From assembly GCA_005786815.1 (NCBI GenBank), contig SYDB01000244.1:1-12780 (forward strand): a stretch of DNA of 12,780 bases, read 5' to 3'. This DNA is from Burkholderiales bacterium (GTDB lineage: Bacteria; Pseudomonadota; Gammaproteobacteria; Burkholderiales; Burkholderiaceae_C). This document shows, one piece after another, positions 1 through 7,803 of this stretch; the stretch's first letter is position 1; each line of letters opens with the position of its first letter. The position numbers and the translations under genes were made by a program. The notes under the pieces were generated by a model. That model saw only the letters and a list, made by a program, of their open reading frames with translations. It searched no databases and had not been told where the DNA came from.

Positions 1-40
1 GCAACCCCTTACACACTTCGATTTGTACAAGCAAACCGCT

Positions 41-1318
41 ATGTCTGTTCATCTTGCACCTCCCACTGCGGCCCAACTCCACCCCGTGCAAGGTCTGCGC
101 ATCGGTATCACCCAAGCAGGCATAAAAAAACCAGGCCGTAAAGATTTGACGGTGGTGCTGATCGACGAAGGCGCCTCTGTCGGTGGCGTCTTTACGCAAA
201 ACCGCTTCTGTGCAGCGCCTGTGCAAATTTGCCGTCAGCACTTATCGGCCACACAAGCCAAGCCTGATGACAAGCCGCTAGGTACTAGCCAAGGCATACG
301 TGCATTGCTGATCAACACCGGCAATGCCAATGCAGGCACCGGCGAAGAAGGTTTGCAACGCGCAAACGAAACCTGCGAGGCGTTGGCAAAAGCGCTTTCT
401 ATAAAACCGCAACAGGTGTTACCTTTTTCTACCGGCGTGATCATGGAGCCCTTGCCCCACACACGCATCATGGCCGGTTTGCCAGCTGCTATTGCAGCCG
501 TGGGCAACGCGCCATCTTCACAGCAGTGGTTGGATGCCGCAGAGGGCATCATGACGACAGACACAGTGCCCAAAGCCGCCAGCACACAAACCACGATTGC
601 TGGCAAGACTATTAGCGTCACAGGTATCAGCAAAGGCGCGGGCATGATCCATCCCAATATGGCGACCATGTTGGGCTTCATGGCGACAGATGCCTGCGTA
701 GCGCCTGAGTTGATGCACGCGTTGACCTTTGCGCTGGCTGAAGGGTCGTTCAATCGCATCACGGTCGACGGTGACACTTCGACCAACGATTCATTTGTAT
801 TCATCGCGACCAACAAAGCAGGCCACACGCCCATCACCAGTTTGGATAGCGCAGAAGGCAAGGCTTTGTTCCAAGCCATGCTGCAAGTCGCGCGTCAACT
901 CGCGCAAGCGATTGTGCGAGACGGCGAAGGCGCTACCAAGTTCATTACCGTGCAAGTGGAAGGTGGTCGCAACAGCGCGGAGTGCTTGCAAGTGGCCTAC
1001 GCCATCGGGCACTCGCCCTTGGTCAAAACTGCCTTCTTCGCCAGCGACCCTAACCTCGGTCGCATCTTGGCGGCTGTGGGCTATGCGGGCATCACAGATT
1101 TAGACCAAACCAAGATCGATCTTTATTTAGACGATGTGCACGTTGCAGTGAACGGTGGACGCAACCCTACTTACAAAGAAGAAGACGGACAGCGGGTGAT
1201 GCAGCAATCTGAAATCACGGTGCGCGTAGTGCTGGGTCGCGGTGCTGCCAGCGAGACGGTGTGGACTTGCGATTTGAGCCACGAGTACGTGAGCATCAAC
1301 GCAGACTACCGTAGTTAA
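41..1318 (+). CDS. argJ: Bifunctional glutamate N-acetyltransferase / amino-acid acetyltransferase ArgJ
   Basis: ArgJ moves an acetyl group from N-acetylornithine to glutamate, recycling acetyl in arginine synthesis; bifunctional forms also use acetyl-CoA. It is cytoplasmic. The 425-residue product is full length for the family. Visible landmarks are NTGNANAGTG near residue 92, STGVI near 130, and the autocleavage region [14 protein letters not shown] at 198-211. There the chain is cut before Thr209, which becomes the nucleophile of the beta subunit. The C-terminus ends in the family-like [16 protein letters not shown] chose ATG at 41 because homologs begin close to it; an in-frame TTG at 23 would add six residues, and neither start has a clear ribosome binding site. 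The ATPase gene follows 25 bases later on the same strand, so co-transcription is likely. Whether it is bifunctional or ornithine-only cannot be told from sequence. Confidence 0.96.
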   Translation: MSVHLAPPTAAQLHPVQGLRIGITQAGIKKPGRKDLTVVLIDEGASVGGVFTQNRFCAAPVQICRQHLSATQAKPDDKPLGTSQGIRALLINTGNANAGTGEEGLQRANETCEALAKALSIKPQQVLPFSTGVIMEPLPHTRIMAGLPAAIAAVGNAPSSQQWLDAAEGIMTTDTVPKAASTQTTIAGKTISVTGISKGAGMIHPNMATMLGFMATDACVAPELMHALTFALAEGSFNRITVDGDTSTNDSFVFIATNKAGHTPITSLDSAEGKALFQAMLQVARQLAQAIVRDGEGATKFITVQVEGGRNSAECLQVAYAIGHSPLVKTAFFASDPNLGRILAAVGYAGITDLDQTKIDLYLDDVHVAVNGGRNPTYKEEDGQRVMQQSEITVRVVLGRGAASETVWTCDLSHEYVSINADYRS

Positions 1319-1343
1319 ATCTTTTCAACCTTAGGTCACCACG

Positions 1344-2234
1344 ATGGCAACGGATATGTCCAGCAGTTTAGAACGCGTGCTTCAACGCGCAGAGGCTTTG
1401 ATGCAACGCATTGAGTCGGTCTTGCCCCAACCCTTGCAAGCGCCAGACTGGTCTGCCAGCGTCGCCTACCGCTACCGCAAACGCAGCAGTGGCCACGGCA
1501 CCTTGGAGCCTGTGCGCCACGTCGCGCAACTGGGCTTGCAGGACCTCAAAGAGATCGACCAGCAAAAAGAAAAAATCCAGCGCAACACCGAACAGTTCGT
1601 CAACGGCTTGCCTGCTAACAACGTGTTGCTGACGGGTGCACGTGGCACCGGAAAGTCATCTCTTATCAAGGCATGCTTGAACAACTACGCGCCACGCGGC
1701 TTGCGTTTGATCGAAGTGGACAAAGATGACTTGGTTGATTTGCCCGACATCATTGAAGTGGTTGCAAACCGCGCAGAAAAATTTATCGTCTATTGCGACG
1801 ACCTGAGCTTTGAAGACGGCGAGCCAGGCTACAAAGCCTTGAAATCTATTTTGGACGGTACGGTGGCAGCATCGACTGCCAATGTATTGATCTACGCCAC
1901 CAGTAATCGGCGTCATCTGTTGCCCGAGTACATGAAAGAAAACCTTACCTACACCCACACCGACGACGGTGAGGTGCATCCAGGAGAAGGCGTAGAAGAA
2001 AAAATTTCACTCTCCGAGCGCTTTGGTTTGTGGGTAAGCTTTTATCCGTTTAGCCAAGACGAATATTTGGCGATCACCGCGCAGTGGTTGTCTTCATTTG
2101 GTGTGAGCACTACTGCGATCGATGCCGCCAAGCCCGAGGCTTTGGTCTGGGCGCTCGAGCGCGGTTCGCGCAGTGGCCGTGTGGCCTACCAGTTTGCCCG
2201 CGACTATGCGGGCAAGCATGTGCTGACGCGCTAG
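1344..2234 (+). CDS. DUF815-type P-loop ATPase (AAA+-like)
   Basis: A 296-residue cytoplasmic ATPase of the DUF815 family, whose cellular role is not established. A helical N-terminal region (about 1-90) leads into the nucleotide-binding core. The Walker A motif GARGTGKSS is at 98-106, Walker B FIVYCDDLSF at 147-156 with Asp152/Asp153, and a sensor-1-like YATSNRRHL at 184-192. The later SERFGLWVSFYPFSQDEY and the C-terminal GSRSGRVAYQFARDY stretch are typical of this family as I recall it. It lies between argJ and the mutT-type gene, with gaps of 25 and 19 bases, which suggests one transcription unit. The ribosome binding site is weak (TTAGGT about 9 bases before the ATG). The family is confident; no substrate is claimed. 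Confidence 0.9.
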   Translation: MATDMSSSLERVLQRAEALMQRIESVLPQPLQAPDWSASVAYRYRKRSSGHGTLEPVRHVAQLGLQDLKEIDQQKEKIQRNTEQFVNGLPANNVLLTGARGTGKSSLIKACLNNYAPRGLRLIEVDKDDLVDLPDIIEVVANRAEKFIVYCDDLSFEDGEPGYKALKSILDGTVAASTANVLIYATSNRRHLLPEYMKENLTYTHTDDGEVHPGEGVEEKISLSERFGLWVSFYPFSQDEYLAITAQWLSSFGVSTTAIDAAKPEALVWALERGSRSGRVAYQFARDYAGKHVLTR

Positions 2235-2253
2235 TCGTCATTGCATTTGTACT

Positions 2254-2748
2254 GTGTCTTCCATTCAACCAGTCATTAGTGAACCCATCACCGTTCGATT
2301 AGTGGACGCGCAAGTACCGCGCTCAGCCGATCGCCAGTTAGTGCAGGTTGCCGTTGGAGTGTTGATTCGCAGTGACGATTCTTTTTTACTCACCAGCCGA
2401 CCAGAAGGAAAAGCCTATGCGGGCTATTGGGAGTTTCCGGGTGGTAAGTTAGAGATGGGTGAAACTGTTACTCAAGCCTTAGCACGCGAATTACAAGAAG
2501 AGATTGGCATCACCATCGAAGACTGCATGTCATGGAAGACGGAGCAAATCGACTACCCGCACGCGTTAGTGCAATTGAATTTTTGTAAAGTGCGACGCTG
2601 GTCAGGCGAATTGCAAATGCGCGAAGCGCAGTTATATGCGTGGCAGCAATTGCCCGTGACAGTGAAACCGGTGTTGCCTGGCACCTTGCCGGTGCTGGAG
2701 TGGTTTGCAACAGAGAGAAGTTTTGTGGGTCGTACTGTCGCGGAGTAA
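2254..2748 (+). CDS. mutT: Nudix hydrolase, MutT-type 8-oxo-dGTP diphosphatase
   Basis: MutT proteins hydrolyse oxidised nucleoside triphosphates such as 8-oxo-dGTP and so prevent A:T to C:G transversions. The 164-residue product has a perfect Nudix box at 64-86: Gly64, Glu70, then Arg78-Glu79-Leu80, Glu82-Glu83 and Gly85-Ile86, following YWEFPGGK. About 30 residues precede the usual MutT start, so the GTG at 2254 may be too far upstream, but no better in-frame start with a ribosome binding site is visible before the VQVAVGVLI strand. No C-terminal thiamine-phosphate synthase domain follows, unlike some fused MutT proteins. It is the last gene of the argJ-ATPase-mutT run and faces zapD. In E. 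coli mutT lies in the same neighbourhood (mutT-yacG-zapD-coaE), which supports the symbol. Confidence 0.9.
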   Translation: MSSIQPVISEPITVRLVDAQVPRSADRQLVQVAVGVLIRSDDSFLLTSRPEGKAYAGYWEFPGGKLEMGETVTQALARELQEEIGITIEDCMSWKTEQIDYPHALVQLNFCKVRRWSGELQMREAQLYAWQQLPVTVKPVLPGTLPVLEWFATERSFVGRTVAE

Positions 2749-2757
2749 GACCAGAAC

Positions 2758-2779
2758 AACGCACGCAGTTATGCGTTTT
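2758..2779 (+). terminator. Weak hairpin between convergent mutT and zapD
   Basis: AACGCA at 2758-2763 pairs with TGCGTT at 2772-2777 around an 8-base loop, followed by only two more T residues. It begins 9 bases after the mutT stop and lies between convergent genes, where a terminator is expected. Six base pairs and a short T run make it a weak candidate. Confidence 0.3.
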
Positions 2780-2823
2780 GGTTGGTAGCTTTTATTAACG
2801 CGAGCACAAGCCTAGCCAGGTAA

Positions 2824-3576
2824 TTAAACGCAGAGCGCCATCTCAAATGGCACGTCGTCAGTACTATGCTGCAAACGACCATCGCCATCTTGGCGCATCA
2901 TGCGCACCCAAATCATCAAGCGGTTGCCGCTGATTTCTGGAATAAAACCAAGGCTTGGTTCAATCGCCACACGCATCAGCATAAATCGTCCTTGCGCGAG
3001 TGATTGCTGAAACTGCCCGCCCATGGCCATCATTTTTTGGGTAGTGCCTGTGTCACGCATTAAAGAGAGTAACAAGTTAACCGAAGCATTCATGGGCTGA
3101 AACACGTTGGCCCAGCGTTGGATGTCAGCTCTGCGCGCGCTAGAGTCTTGGTGTTGCCACGCATGGTAGGCGGGCAAATCGAAAGAGCATGTTCCACCAG
3201 GAATCGTTACGCGGTTACGCAAGGCCGTGAGCCATTCGTTGTCCAAAATGTTTTGACCAATCTTGCCAATCGCAGTATTTAAACCAGCGAAGCAACGCTC
3301 GAGTTGCTCTAACAATTGGTATAAGGCTTCTTCGGATACGGAGGGGTTGCCGCGCAATGCAGTGAACTGTTGTTTATGGCGCTCGAGGTCTTTGAGAATG
3401 TCAGATTTCAGATCGGTGCGGCCGCCTGCTTCAACCAACTCAAACAAGGTGGTCAGTGCAAAGTGGTTGTCTATTGGGGTGTCACGTAAATTCAGCGACT
3501 CAAAACGCTTGAACAGATGCTCGAGGCGCAAATAGGTGCGAACGCGTTCGTTGAAGGGATGTTCGTAAAGAATCAC
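2824..3576 (-). CDS. zapD: Cell division protein ZapD (YacF family)
   Basis: ZapD binds FtsZ and bundles its protofilaments, stabilising the cytokinetic ring. The 250-residue product matches the family length (about 247 in E. coli) and starts with the characteristic EHPFNERVRTYLRLEHLF stretch (residues 5-22). The conserved FQPMNASVNLLLSLMRDTG region lies in the second half. The start codon is GTG at 3576 with no strong ribosome binding site; it is supported by similarity of the N-terminus to homologs. It lies 42 bases downstream of coaE on the same strand, as in many beta- and gammaproteobacteria, and probably shares its transcript. The yacG gene that often accompanies it is not present. Confidence 0.93.
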   Translation of the reverse strand: MILYEHPFNERVRTYLRLEHLFKRFESLNLRDTPIDNHFALTTLFELVEAGGRTDLKSDILKDLERHKQQFTALRGNPSVSEEALYQLLEQLERCFAGLNTAIGKIGQNILDNEWLTALRNRVTIPGGTCSFDLPAYHAWQHQDSSARRADIQRWANVFQPMNASVNLLLSLMRDTGTTQKMMAMGGQFQQSLAQGRFMLMRVAIEPSLGFIPEISGNRLMIWVRMMRQDGDGRLQHSTDDVPFEMALCV

Positions 3577-3618
3577 GTGGAAAAACGAAAAGATTTGCGT
3601 CGAAAGTGACTCCCGCGA

Positions 3619-4227
3619 TCATACATTCAGTGCTAACGCGTCTACAGAGCGCTTTAACTGCTCTAAATCAAGCCCCTCGTTGAACAAAGTGATGTCCGCT
3701 GCAGCCAATCGTTGCGCGCGCGTCGCTTGCGCGCGGATGATGTTTTGAACGGCATCGCTTGTTAAACCGCTTCGCGCCATGACCCGAGCAATTTGCGTGC
3801 TTTCAAGGCAATCGACGACCAGCAGCTTATCGACCAATTTGCGCCAACGTGGGGAGTCCACCAGTAAGGGAACATCAAAGACCAAGAGCGTGTGTCCCGC
3901 TTGGATGGCCGCTTGCGCTTGCGCCTGCGTGGCCAATCCGACCAAAGGATGCACGATGGCTTCGAGCCGCAACTTGGCACTGGGGTCTGAGAAGACCAGC
4001 ACGCGCATGCGTTCTCTGTCTAGTGCGCCATCAGGAGTGACGAACTCTTTGCCGAAGGCCTCTGCAATCGCTGGCATGGCAGGGCCGTTAGCGGCAGTGA
4101 CGCTGCGCGCAATCGCGTCGGAGTCGATCACTGCGGCCCCACGCGCCGCGAGCATTTGGGCGACCGTGCTCTTGCCGCTGCCTATGCCACCCGTTAATCC
4201 GAGCCGAAGGGGAGAAGTTGCTGTCAT
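3619..4227 (-). CDS. coaE: Dephospho-CoA kinase CoaE
   Basis: CoaE phosphorylates the 3'-hydroxyl of dephospho-CoA, the last step of coenzyme A synthesis. The 202-residue protein is of normal length. It has the P-loop GGIGSGKST at residues 13-21 and the DSD motif at 35-37 (the substrate/metal site region of the family). Further typical features are the IVHPLV segment, VFDVPLLVDS in the middle and a QIARVMARSG lid region. Its ATG overlaps the pilD stop by 4 bases, so it is very likely translated from the pil operon message by coupling. Association of coaE with pilD-pilC-pilB is an old proteobacterial arrangement and does not imply a direct pilus role. Confidence 0.96.
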   Translation of the reverse strand: MTATSPLRLGLTGGIGSGKSTVAQMLAARGAAVIDSDAIARSVTAANGPAMPAIAEAFGKEFVTPDGALDRERMRVLVFSDPSAKLRLEAIVHPLVGLATQAQAQAAIQAGHTLLVFDVPLLVDSPRWRKLVDKLLVVDCLESTQIARVMARSGLTSDAVQNIIRAQATRAQRLAAADITLFNEGLDLEQLKRSVDALALNV

Positions 4228-5015
4228 AGCAACCAGTTTATGTAAAAAAACACATCCGCCCCGCCCAAAAATGCTTGCACTGCACCCGCTGACGCTAAAA
4301 AAGGGCCAAAGGGCACATAGCCACCTCGTTCCAAGCGTTGGGTCGATTGCAACCAGACACCCACCAATGCCCCGCTGACGCTAGCCATCAGCACCAAAGG
4401 TATCAATGCGAACGGACCTAGCCATGCCCCAAGCGCAGCCAGCAATTTAAAGTCACCCGCCCCCATACCCACTTTGCCGGTGAGTCTTTCAAAGACGGTG
4501 GCGACCAACCAAAGTGACCCATAGCCCGCTACAGCACCCCACACAGCGTGTTGCACACGCATGTCAATCAAGTTCAAGCTACTTGCCAAGAGACCAAGCC
4601 ACAGCAAGGGTTGCGTTAATGCATCGGGCAGGTATGTGGTTTGCCAATCGATCACAGACAAGGCGAGCAAGAGGCTCAAGCCAGTCGCCCAAAAAAAGGC
4701 CGTAGCTTGTATGCCCCAATGCCAAGTGCATAAGAGCCACACACAAGCGTTGGTCAATTCGACGCATGGGTATTGCCATGGGATAGGCGCTTGGCAAAAA
4801 CCACAACGTCCATTGAGCAAGATATAACTTAGCAAGGGGATGTTGTGCCAAATTTTGAGCCGCGTTTTGCAAGTGGGGCAATGGGAAGACGGTTGGCTGA
4901 GAGATTCGTCGCTCTCCCCCTCCAACATACGTGGCAGCCGATAGATCACGACATTTAAAAAACTACCTATTGCCAGTCCTAATGCCAGTACCAGCAAGAT
5001 CTCTGGCACGCTCAT
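4224..5015 (-). CDS. pilD: Prepilin peptidase / N-methyltransferase PilD (A24 family)
   Basis: PilD is an inner-membrane aspartic protease that removes the leader peptide of type IV prepilins and pseudopilins and methylates the new N-terminus. The 263-residue protein opens with a hydrophobic segment containing GSFLNVVIYRLPRM (residues 17-30). A zinc-binding domain follows with two Cys pairs, Cys46/Cys49 and Cys71/Cys74. The two catalytic aspartates expected for the family are Asp123 (VIDWQT) and Asp188 (GMGAGD), 65 residues apart. Several hydrophobic membrane segments surround them. The ATG overlaps the pilC stop by 4 bases and the 3' end overlaps coaE by 4 bases, indicating translational coupling. 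No prepilin gene is in the window, so its substrates lie elsewhere. Confidence 0.95.
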   Translation of the reverse strand: MSVPEILLVLALGLAIGSFLNVVIYRLPRMLEGESDESLSQPSSHCPTCKTRLKIWHNIPLLSYILLNGRCGFCQAPIPWQYPCVELTNACVWLLCTWHWGIQATAFFWATGLSLLLALSVIDWQTTYLPDALTQPLLWLGLLASSLNLIDMRVQHAVWGAVAGYGSLWLVATVFERLTGKVGMGAGDFKLLAALGAWLGPFALIPLVLMASVSGALVGVWLQSTQRLERGGYVPFGPFLASAGAVQAFLGGADVFFYINWLL

Positions 5016-6043
5016 ACAACGTTTCCTAATTCAAAAATTGGCAAATACAAGGCCACCACCATCACGCCGACGATCAACCCGAGCACGCTGATCAGCAGGG
5101 GTTCCATCAGGCTCGATAAACGCGCCACGCTTGCCTCCACCTCGGCCTCAAAGTGTTCGGCGGTTTTACTGAGCATGTGATCTAGAGTGCCAGACTCTTC
5201 GCCGATCGCACACATATGCACCACCCAAGGGGTAAAAAGGTGTTCGACGCTGGAAATGGCTTTTGCCATCGAGCGCCCACGCATCAAGTGGCTGCGCATC
5301 AGTTCGCTGGCGTTGGCATAGAGGATATTGCCTGTGACGCCTTTCACCGCTGCCATGGCCTCGTTCAATGGCATGCCCGTGGCAAACAAAGTAGACACGG
5401 TGCGACTCCAGCGCGCTATGCAGGCTTGGCGTACCAACAAGCCAACGACAGGGAGGCGCAACACAAAGGCGTGCCAAGGCTTTTGCCATTGGGTGGTAGA
5501 TTTAAGAAGTTTTTGACACAGCCACACGCTAGGTACCAGAGCGGTAATGACCCAAGCACCATATTGAACACATGCATGGCTGAGAGCGATCACGCCGCGT
5601 GTGAGCGCGGGCAACTCAGCCTGAAAGGCGGCAAACGTGTTTTCGAACGCGGGCACCACATAGGTGAACAACAGCAACATAACGGACAAGGCTATCACGA
5701 GCACTGCTATGGGGTAGGCCATGGCAGCGCGGATACAGCGTTGCAGTTTTTCAGTCTTTTCGCGGTGCTCTGCCAAACGCTCGAGCATGGTCTCTAGCAT
5801 GCCCGCTGCCTCGCCGGCTGCGACGACATCGCAATAGACGTTGCCAAATTCGCCGTGTCTGCGCAGCGCCATGTGCAAGGCCGAGCCACCCTCAATGCGC
5901 CGGCGTATAGCGCGCACGACGTTTTTAGCTTTGCCGGCTGGCATGCCCTTGATGACGATATCCAAAGCCTGCAGCAAAGCCACACCTGACTGCAGCAAAG
6001 TAGCCAGTTGCCGTGTGAATTGCGTGATCTCTTGGCTACGCAT
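5012..6043 (-). CDS. pilC: Pilus assembly inner-membrane platform protein PilC/GspF (short form)
   Basis: PilC is the polytopic inner-membrane platform that couples the PilB ATPase to pilin polymerisation. The 343-residue product contains two T2SSF domains, about 5-128 and 208-333. Each carries its typical glycine/glutamate signature (AAGEAAG at 75-81, AIGEESG at 279-285). Hydrophobic membrane segments lie near 110-132, 160-180 and 314-336. It begins almost directly at the first domain (ITQFTRQLATLLQSG), so the roughly 60-residue N-terminal extension of typical 400-residue PilC proteins is missing; the size resembles Bacillus ComGB. Its ATG overlaps the end of pilB by 8 bases, giving coupled expression. 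GspF is an alternative name; the pilD/coaE context favours the type IV pilus assignment. Confidence 0.93.
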   Translation of the reverse strand: MRSQEITQFTRQLATLLQSGVALLQALDIVIKGMPAGKAKNVVRAIRRRIEGGSALHMALRRHGEFGNVYCDVVAAGEAAGMLETMLERLAEHREKTEKLQRCIRAAMAYPIAVLVIALSVMLLLFTYVVPAFENTFAAFQAELPALTRGVIALSHACVQYGAWVITALVPSVWLCQKLLKSTTQWQKPWHAFVLRLPVVGLLVRQACIARWSRTVSTLFATGMPLNEAMAAVKGVTGNILYANASELMRSHLMRGRSMAKAISSVEHLFTPWVVHMCAIGEESGTLDHMLSKTAEHFEAEVEASVARLSSLMEPLLISVLGLIVGVMVVALYLPIFELGNVV

Positions 6044-7184
6044 CGGGAGTCAGTGCCAAAACCTCTTGCGCCGATGTCACGCCTTGCAAGACCTTTCGCC
6101 ATCCGGCTTCTCGTAAGCTGCGCATGCCTTCTTGCTGGGCTTGTGTTTTGATACGGATTGCGTCGCCACCTTGCAAAATCAATTGCTGCAAGGGCGCGGA
6201 GATGGGCATAACTTGGTAGATGCCGACGCGGCCTTTGTAGCCCGCATTGCACATCGCGCAACCACGGGCTTGATAAACCACTGGTGATTCTGCGGAGGGT
6301 TTTTTGCAGTGCACGCACAGGCGCCGCACCAACCGCTGGGCCACAACCATGTGGAGGCTAGACGCCACTTGGAATGGCGCGATGCCCATGTGGCGTAAGC
6401 GCTCTAAGGTGCTCGGCGCATCATTGGTGTGCAAAGTCGATAAAACTAAATGCCCTGTGTGCGCTGCTTGGATCGCGATCTCAGCGGTCTCGGCATCTCG
6501 AATCTCACCAAGCATGATCACATCGGGGTCCTGCCGCAGCAGTGCGCGTAGTGCGCTCGCAAATGTCAGCCCCGCGCGCTCATGGATGCTGACTTGATTG
6601 GCGCCGGGTAAATAAATTTCACACGGGTCCTCCACGCATGAGACATTGCTGTCTTCGCGGTTGAGGTGTTCGAGGCAGCTGTAAAGCGACAACGTTTTGC
6701 CTGAGCCTGTAGGCCCTGTTACCAAGACCATGCCGTGGGGACGTGAGATGGCTTTTATTAAAAGTGCTTCGTCCTCTGCGTCAAAACCCAAGTCGGCGAG
6801 CGTTGGCCGCTCTTGGTTGAAGTTGAGCAAGCGCAAGACCATTTTTTCGCCATGCACAGTGGGCAAGGAACTGACCCTTATATCAACGATTTGATTTTTG
6901 TGCGGGTATTGCAGGCGGCCATCTTGTGGCAAGCGTTTTTCGGCGATATCGATGCGTGCCAGCACCTTGATGCGCGAGACCATGGCGTCTCTCATGGACA
7001 GAGGTGGTTGGGCGGCCACCTGCAAACGCCCATCTATCCGAAAACGCACGCGAAATGATGCAGCGCCTGATTCAACATGGACGTCAGATGCGCCCAATTC
7101 CAGTGCGCGTTGTAATAACGCGTCTAATTGTTGGACCGCGCCACCTTGGTGGGAAGCGTTAGTTAGGCGGGGGATATTGGCCAC
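6036..7184 (-). CDS. pilB: Pilus assembly ATPase PilB/GspE (core domain only)
   Basis: PilB is the cytoplasmic hexameric ATPase that powers pilus extension. The 382-residue product contains the whole catalytic part: an N2-type domain starting at LDALLQRALELGASDVHVES, Walker A GPTGSGKT at 157-164, an Asp box VEDPCEI at 184-190, Walker B DVIMLGEIRD at 221-230, a His box HTGHLVLSTLHTN at 242-254, and a tetracysteine zinc site (Cys290/Cys293, Cys309/Cys312). The N-terminal N1/MshEN domain of usual PilB proteins (about 560-580 residues) is absent. Upstream, the frame is closed by a TGA about 40 bases before the GTG start at 7184, so it does not simply continue. The start is the least certain part because no ribosome binding site is visible. 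It is the first gene of the pilB-pilC-pilD-coaE operon. Confidence 0.92.
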   Translation of the reverse strand: MANIPRLTNASHQGGAVQQLDALLQRALELGASDVHVESGAASFRVRFRIDGRLQVAAQPPLSMRDAMVSRIKVLARIDIAEKRLPQDGRLQYPHKNQIVDIRVSSLPTVHGEKMVLRLLNFNQERPTLADLGFDAEDEALLIKAISRPHGMVLVTGPTGSGKTLSLYSCLEHLNREDSNVSCVEDPCEIYLPGANQVSIHERAGLTFASALRALLRQDPDVIMLGEIRDAETAEIAIQAAHTGHLVLSTLHTNDAPSTLERLRHMGIAPFQVASSLHMVVAQRLVRRLCVHCKKPSAESPVVYQARGCAMCNAGYKGRVGIYQVMPISAPLQQLILQGGDAIRIKTQAQQEGMRSLREAGWRKVLQGVTSAQEVLALTPDA

Positions 7185-7303
7185 GTTATTTATTACATTA
7201 AAAATAAATTGTGGAAATATTTGTCACTTTATGGTTTTAGCGTTGCTCAAAAACATTTAAATATTCGCTTTTTAGGAGAAATACAATCAATTTTTCTGAC
7301 CAT
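7185..7303. promoter_or_regulatory. AT-rich divergent intergenic region between pilB and the adhesin-E-like gene
   Basis: The two flanking genes point away from each other, so promoters for both should lie here. By direct count 7201-7260 has 15 G or C in 60 bases. TTGTCA at 7221-7226 resembles a -35 element on the plus strand, and its complement GTGACA on the minus strand. I find no convincing -10 element at the right distance in either direction. AGGAGA at 7274-7279 looks like a ribosome binding site but is too far from any in-frame start of the next gene. Confidence 0.35.
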
Positions 7304-7321
7304 GTGCCGATATGTACCGAT

Positions 7322-7780
7322 ATGCACAAATTTATCGCCCTTATCTTTTTAACCCTTGCAAGCCTGTCCGCGCCTGCGGCCTGGGTTTTGCTGGACGATA
7401 ACTACGGCAATGCTGACGAATATTTTGATCCTGCTATTGGTAGTAAAGGAAGTTTATCTACCATTCGTACATTTATGGTGTTGCCTATTCGAGCCCAGGT
7501 ACCTGTTTATGACCCAAGCTCTGAGCCCAAAGTAAAACTCAAACTCTATAACTCTGAGTTGTCGGTATATGACGTCGATTGCAAAAAACGAACAATCCGT
7601 TTGACCAGCCGCAGCTTTTATTTAGACCGCGACGCCAAAATCCTGATGGTGACCCACGGCTATAAAGATACCTTTATTCAAGAAAGCAATTCCAGATTCG
7701 CCCAACAATTCCGGGTAACAACGATAGCGCCTGAATTTCCTAAATCTGTCAGAATGCTGACCTTGGCCTGCAAACTCTAA
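7322..7780 (+). CDS. Secreted protein resembling the surface-adhesin E family
   Basis: A predicted 152-residue exported protein. The N-terminus is a clear signal peptide (Lys3, hydrophobic core from residue 4, cleavage likely after SAPA at 16-19). The mature part starts AWVLLDDNYGNADEYFDP and carries two cysteines, Cys87 (YDVDCKKR) and Cys150 (LACKL), next to the C-terminus. This arrangement of early W-V, a Y-x-D stretch, a DC motif and a final Cys recalls the small surface-adhesin protein E family, common as single-domain periplasmic proteins in Burkholderiales; this is recognition by eye only. I chose ATG 7322 because the signal peptide starts there; GTG 7304 would add six polar residues. 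Ribosome binding is unclear. It diverges from pilB and is followed 23 bases later by an orphan gene. An adhesive role is not demonstrated. Confidence 0.65.
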   Translation: MHKFIALIFLTLASLSAPAAWVLLDDNYGNADEYFDPAIGSKGSLSTIRTFMVLPIRAQVPVYDPSSEPKVKLKLYNSELSVYDVDCKKRTIRLTSRSFYLDRDAKILMVTHGYKDTFIQESNSRFAQQFRVTTIAPEFPKSVRMLTLACKL

Positions 7781-7803
7781 TTTGGCCAATTAAAAAGATA
7801 AAT

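Noticed and set aside
235..879. Long minus-strand open frame inside argJ (214 codons).
   Set aside because: It is an antisense shadow of the clear argJ coding frame, with no recognisable domain and no ribosome binding site.
7221..7249. TTGTCA as the -35 of a plus-strand promoter for the adhesin-E-like gene.
   Set aside because: No acceptable -10 hexamer occurs 16-18 bases downstream.
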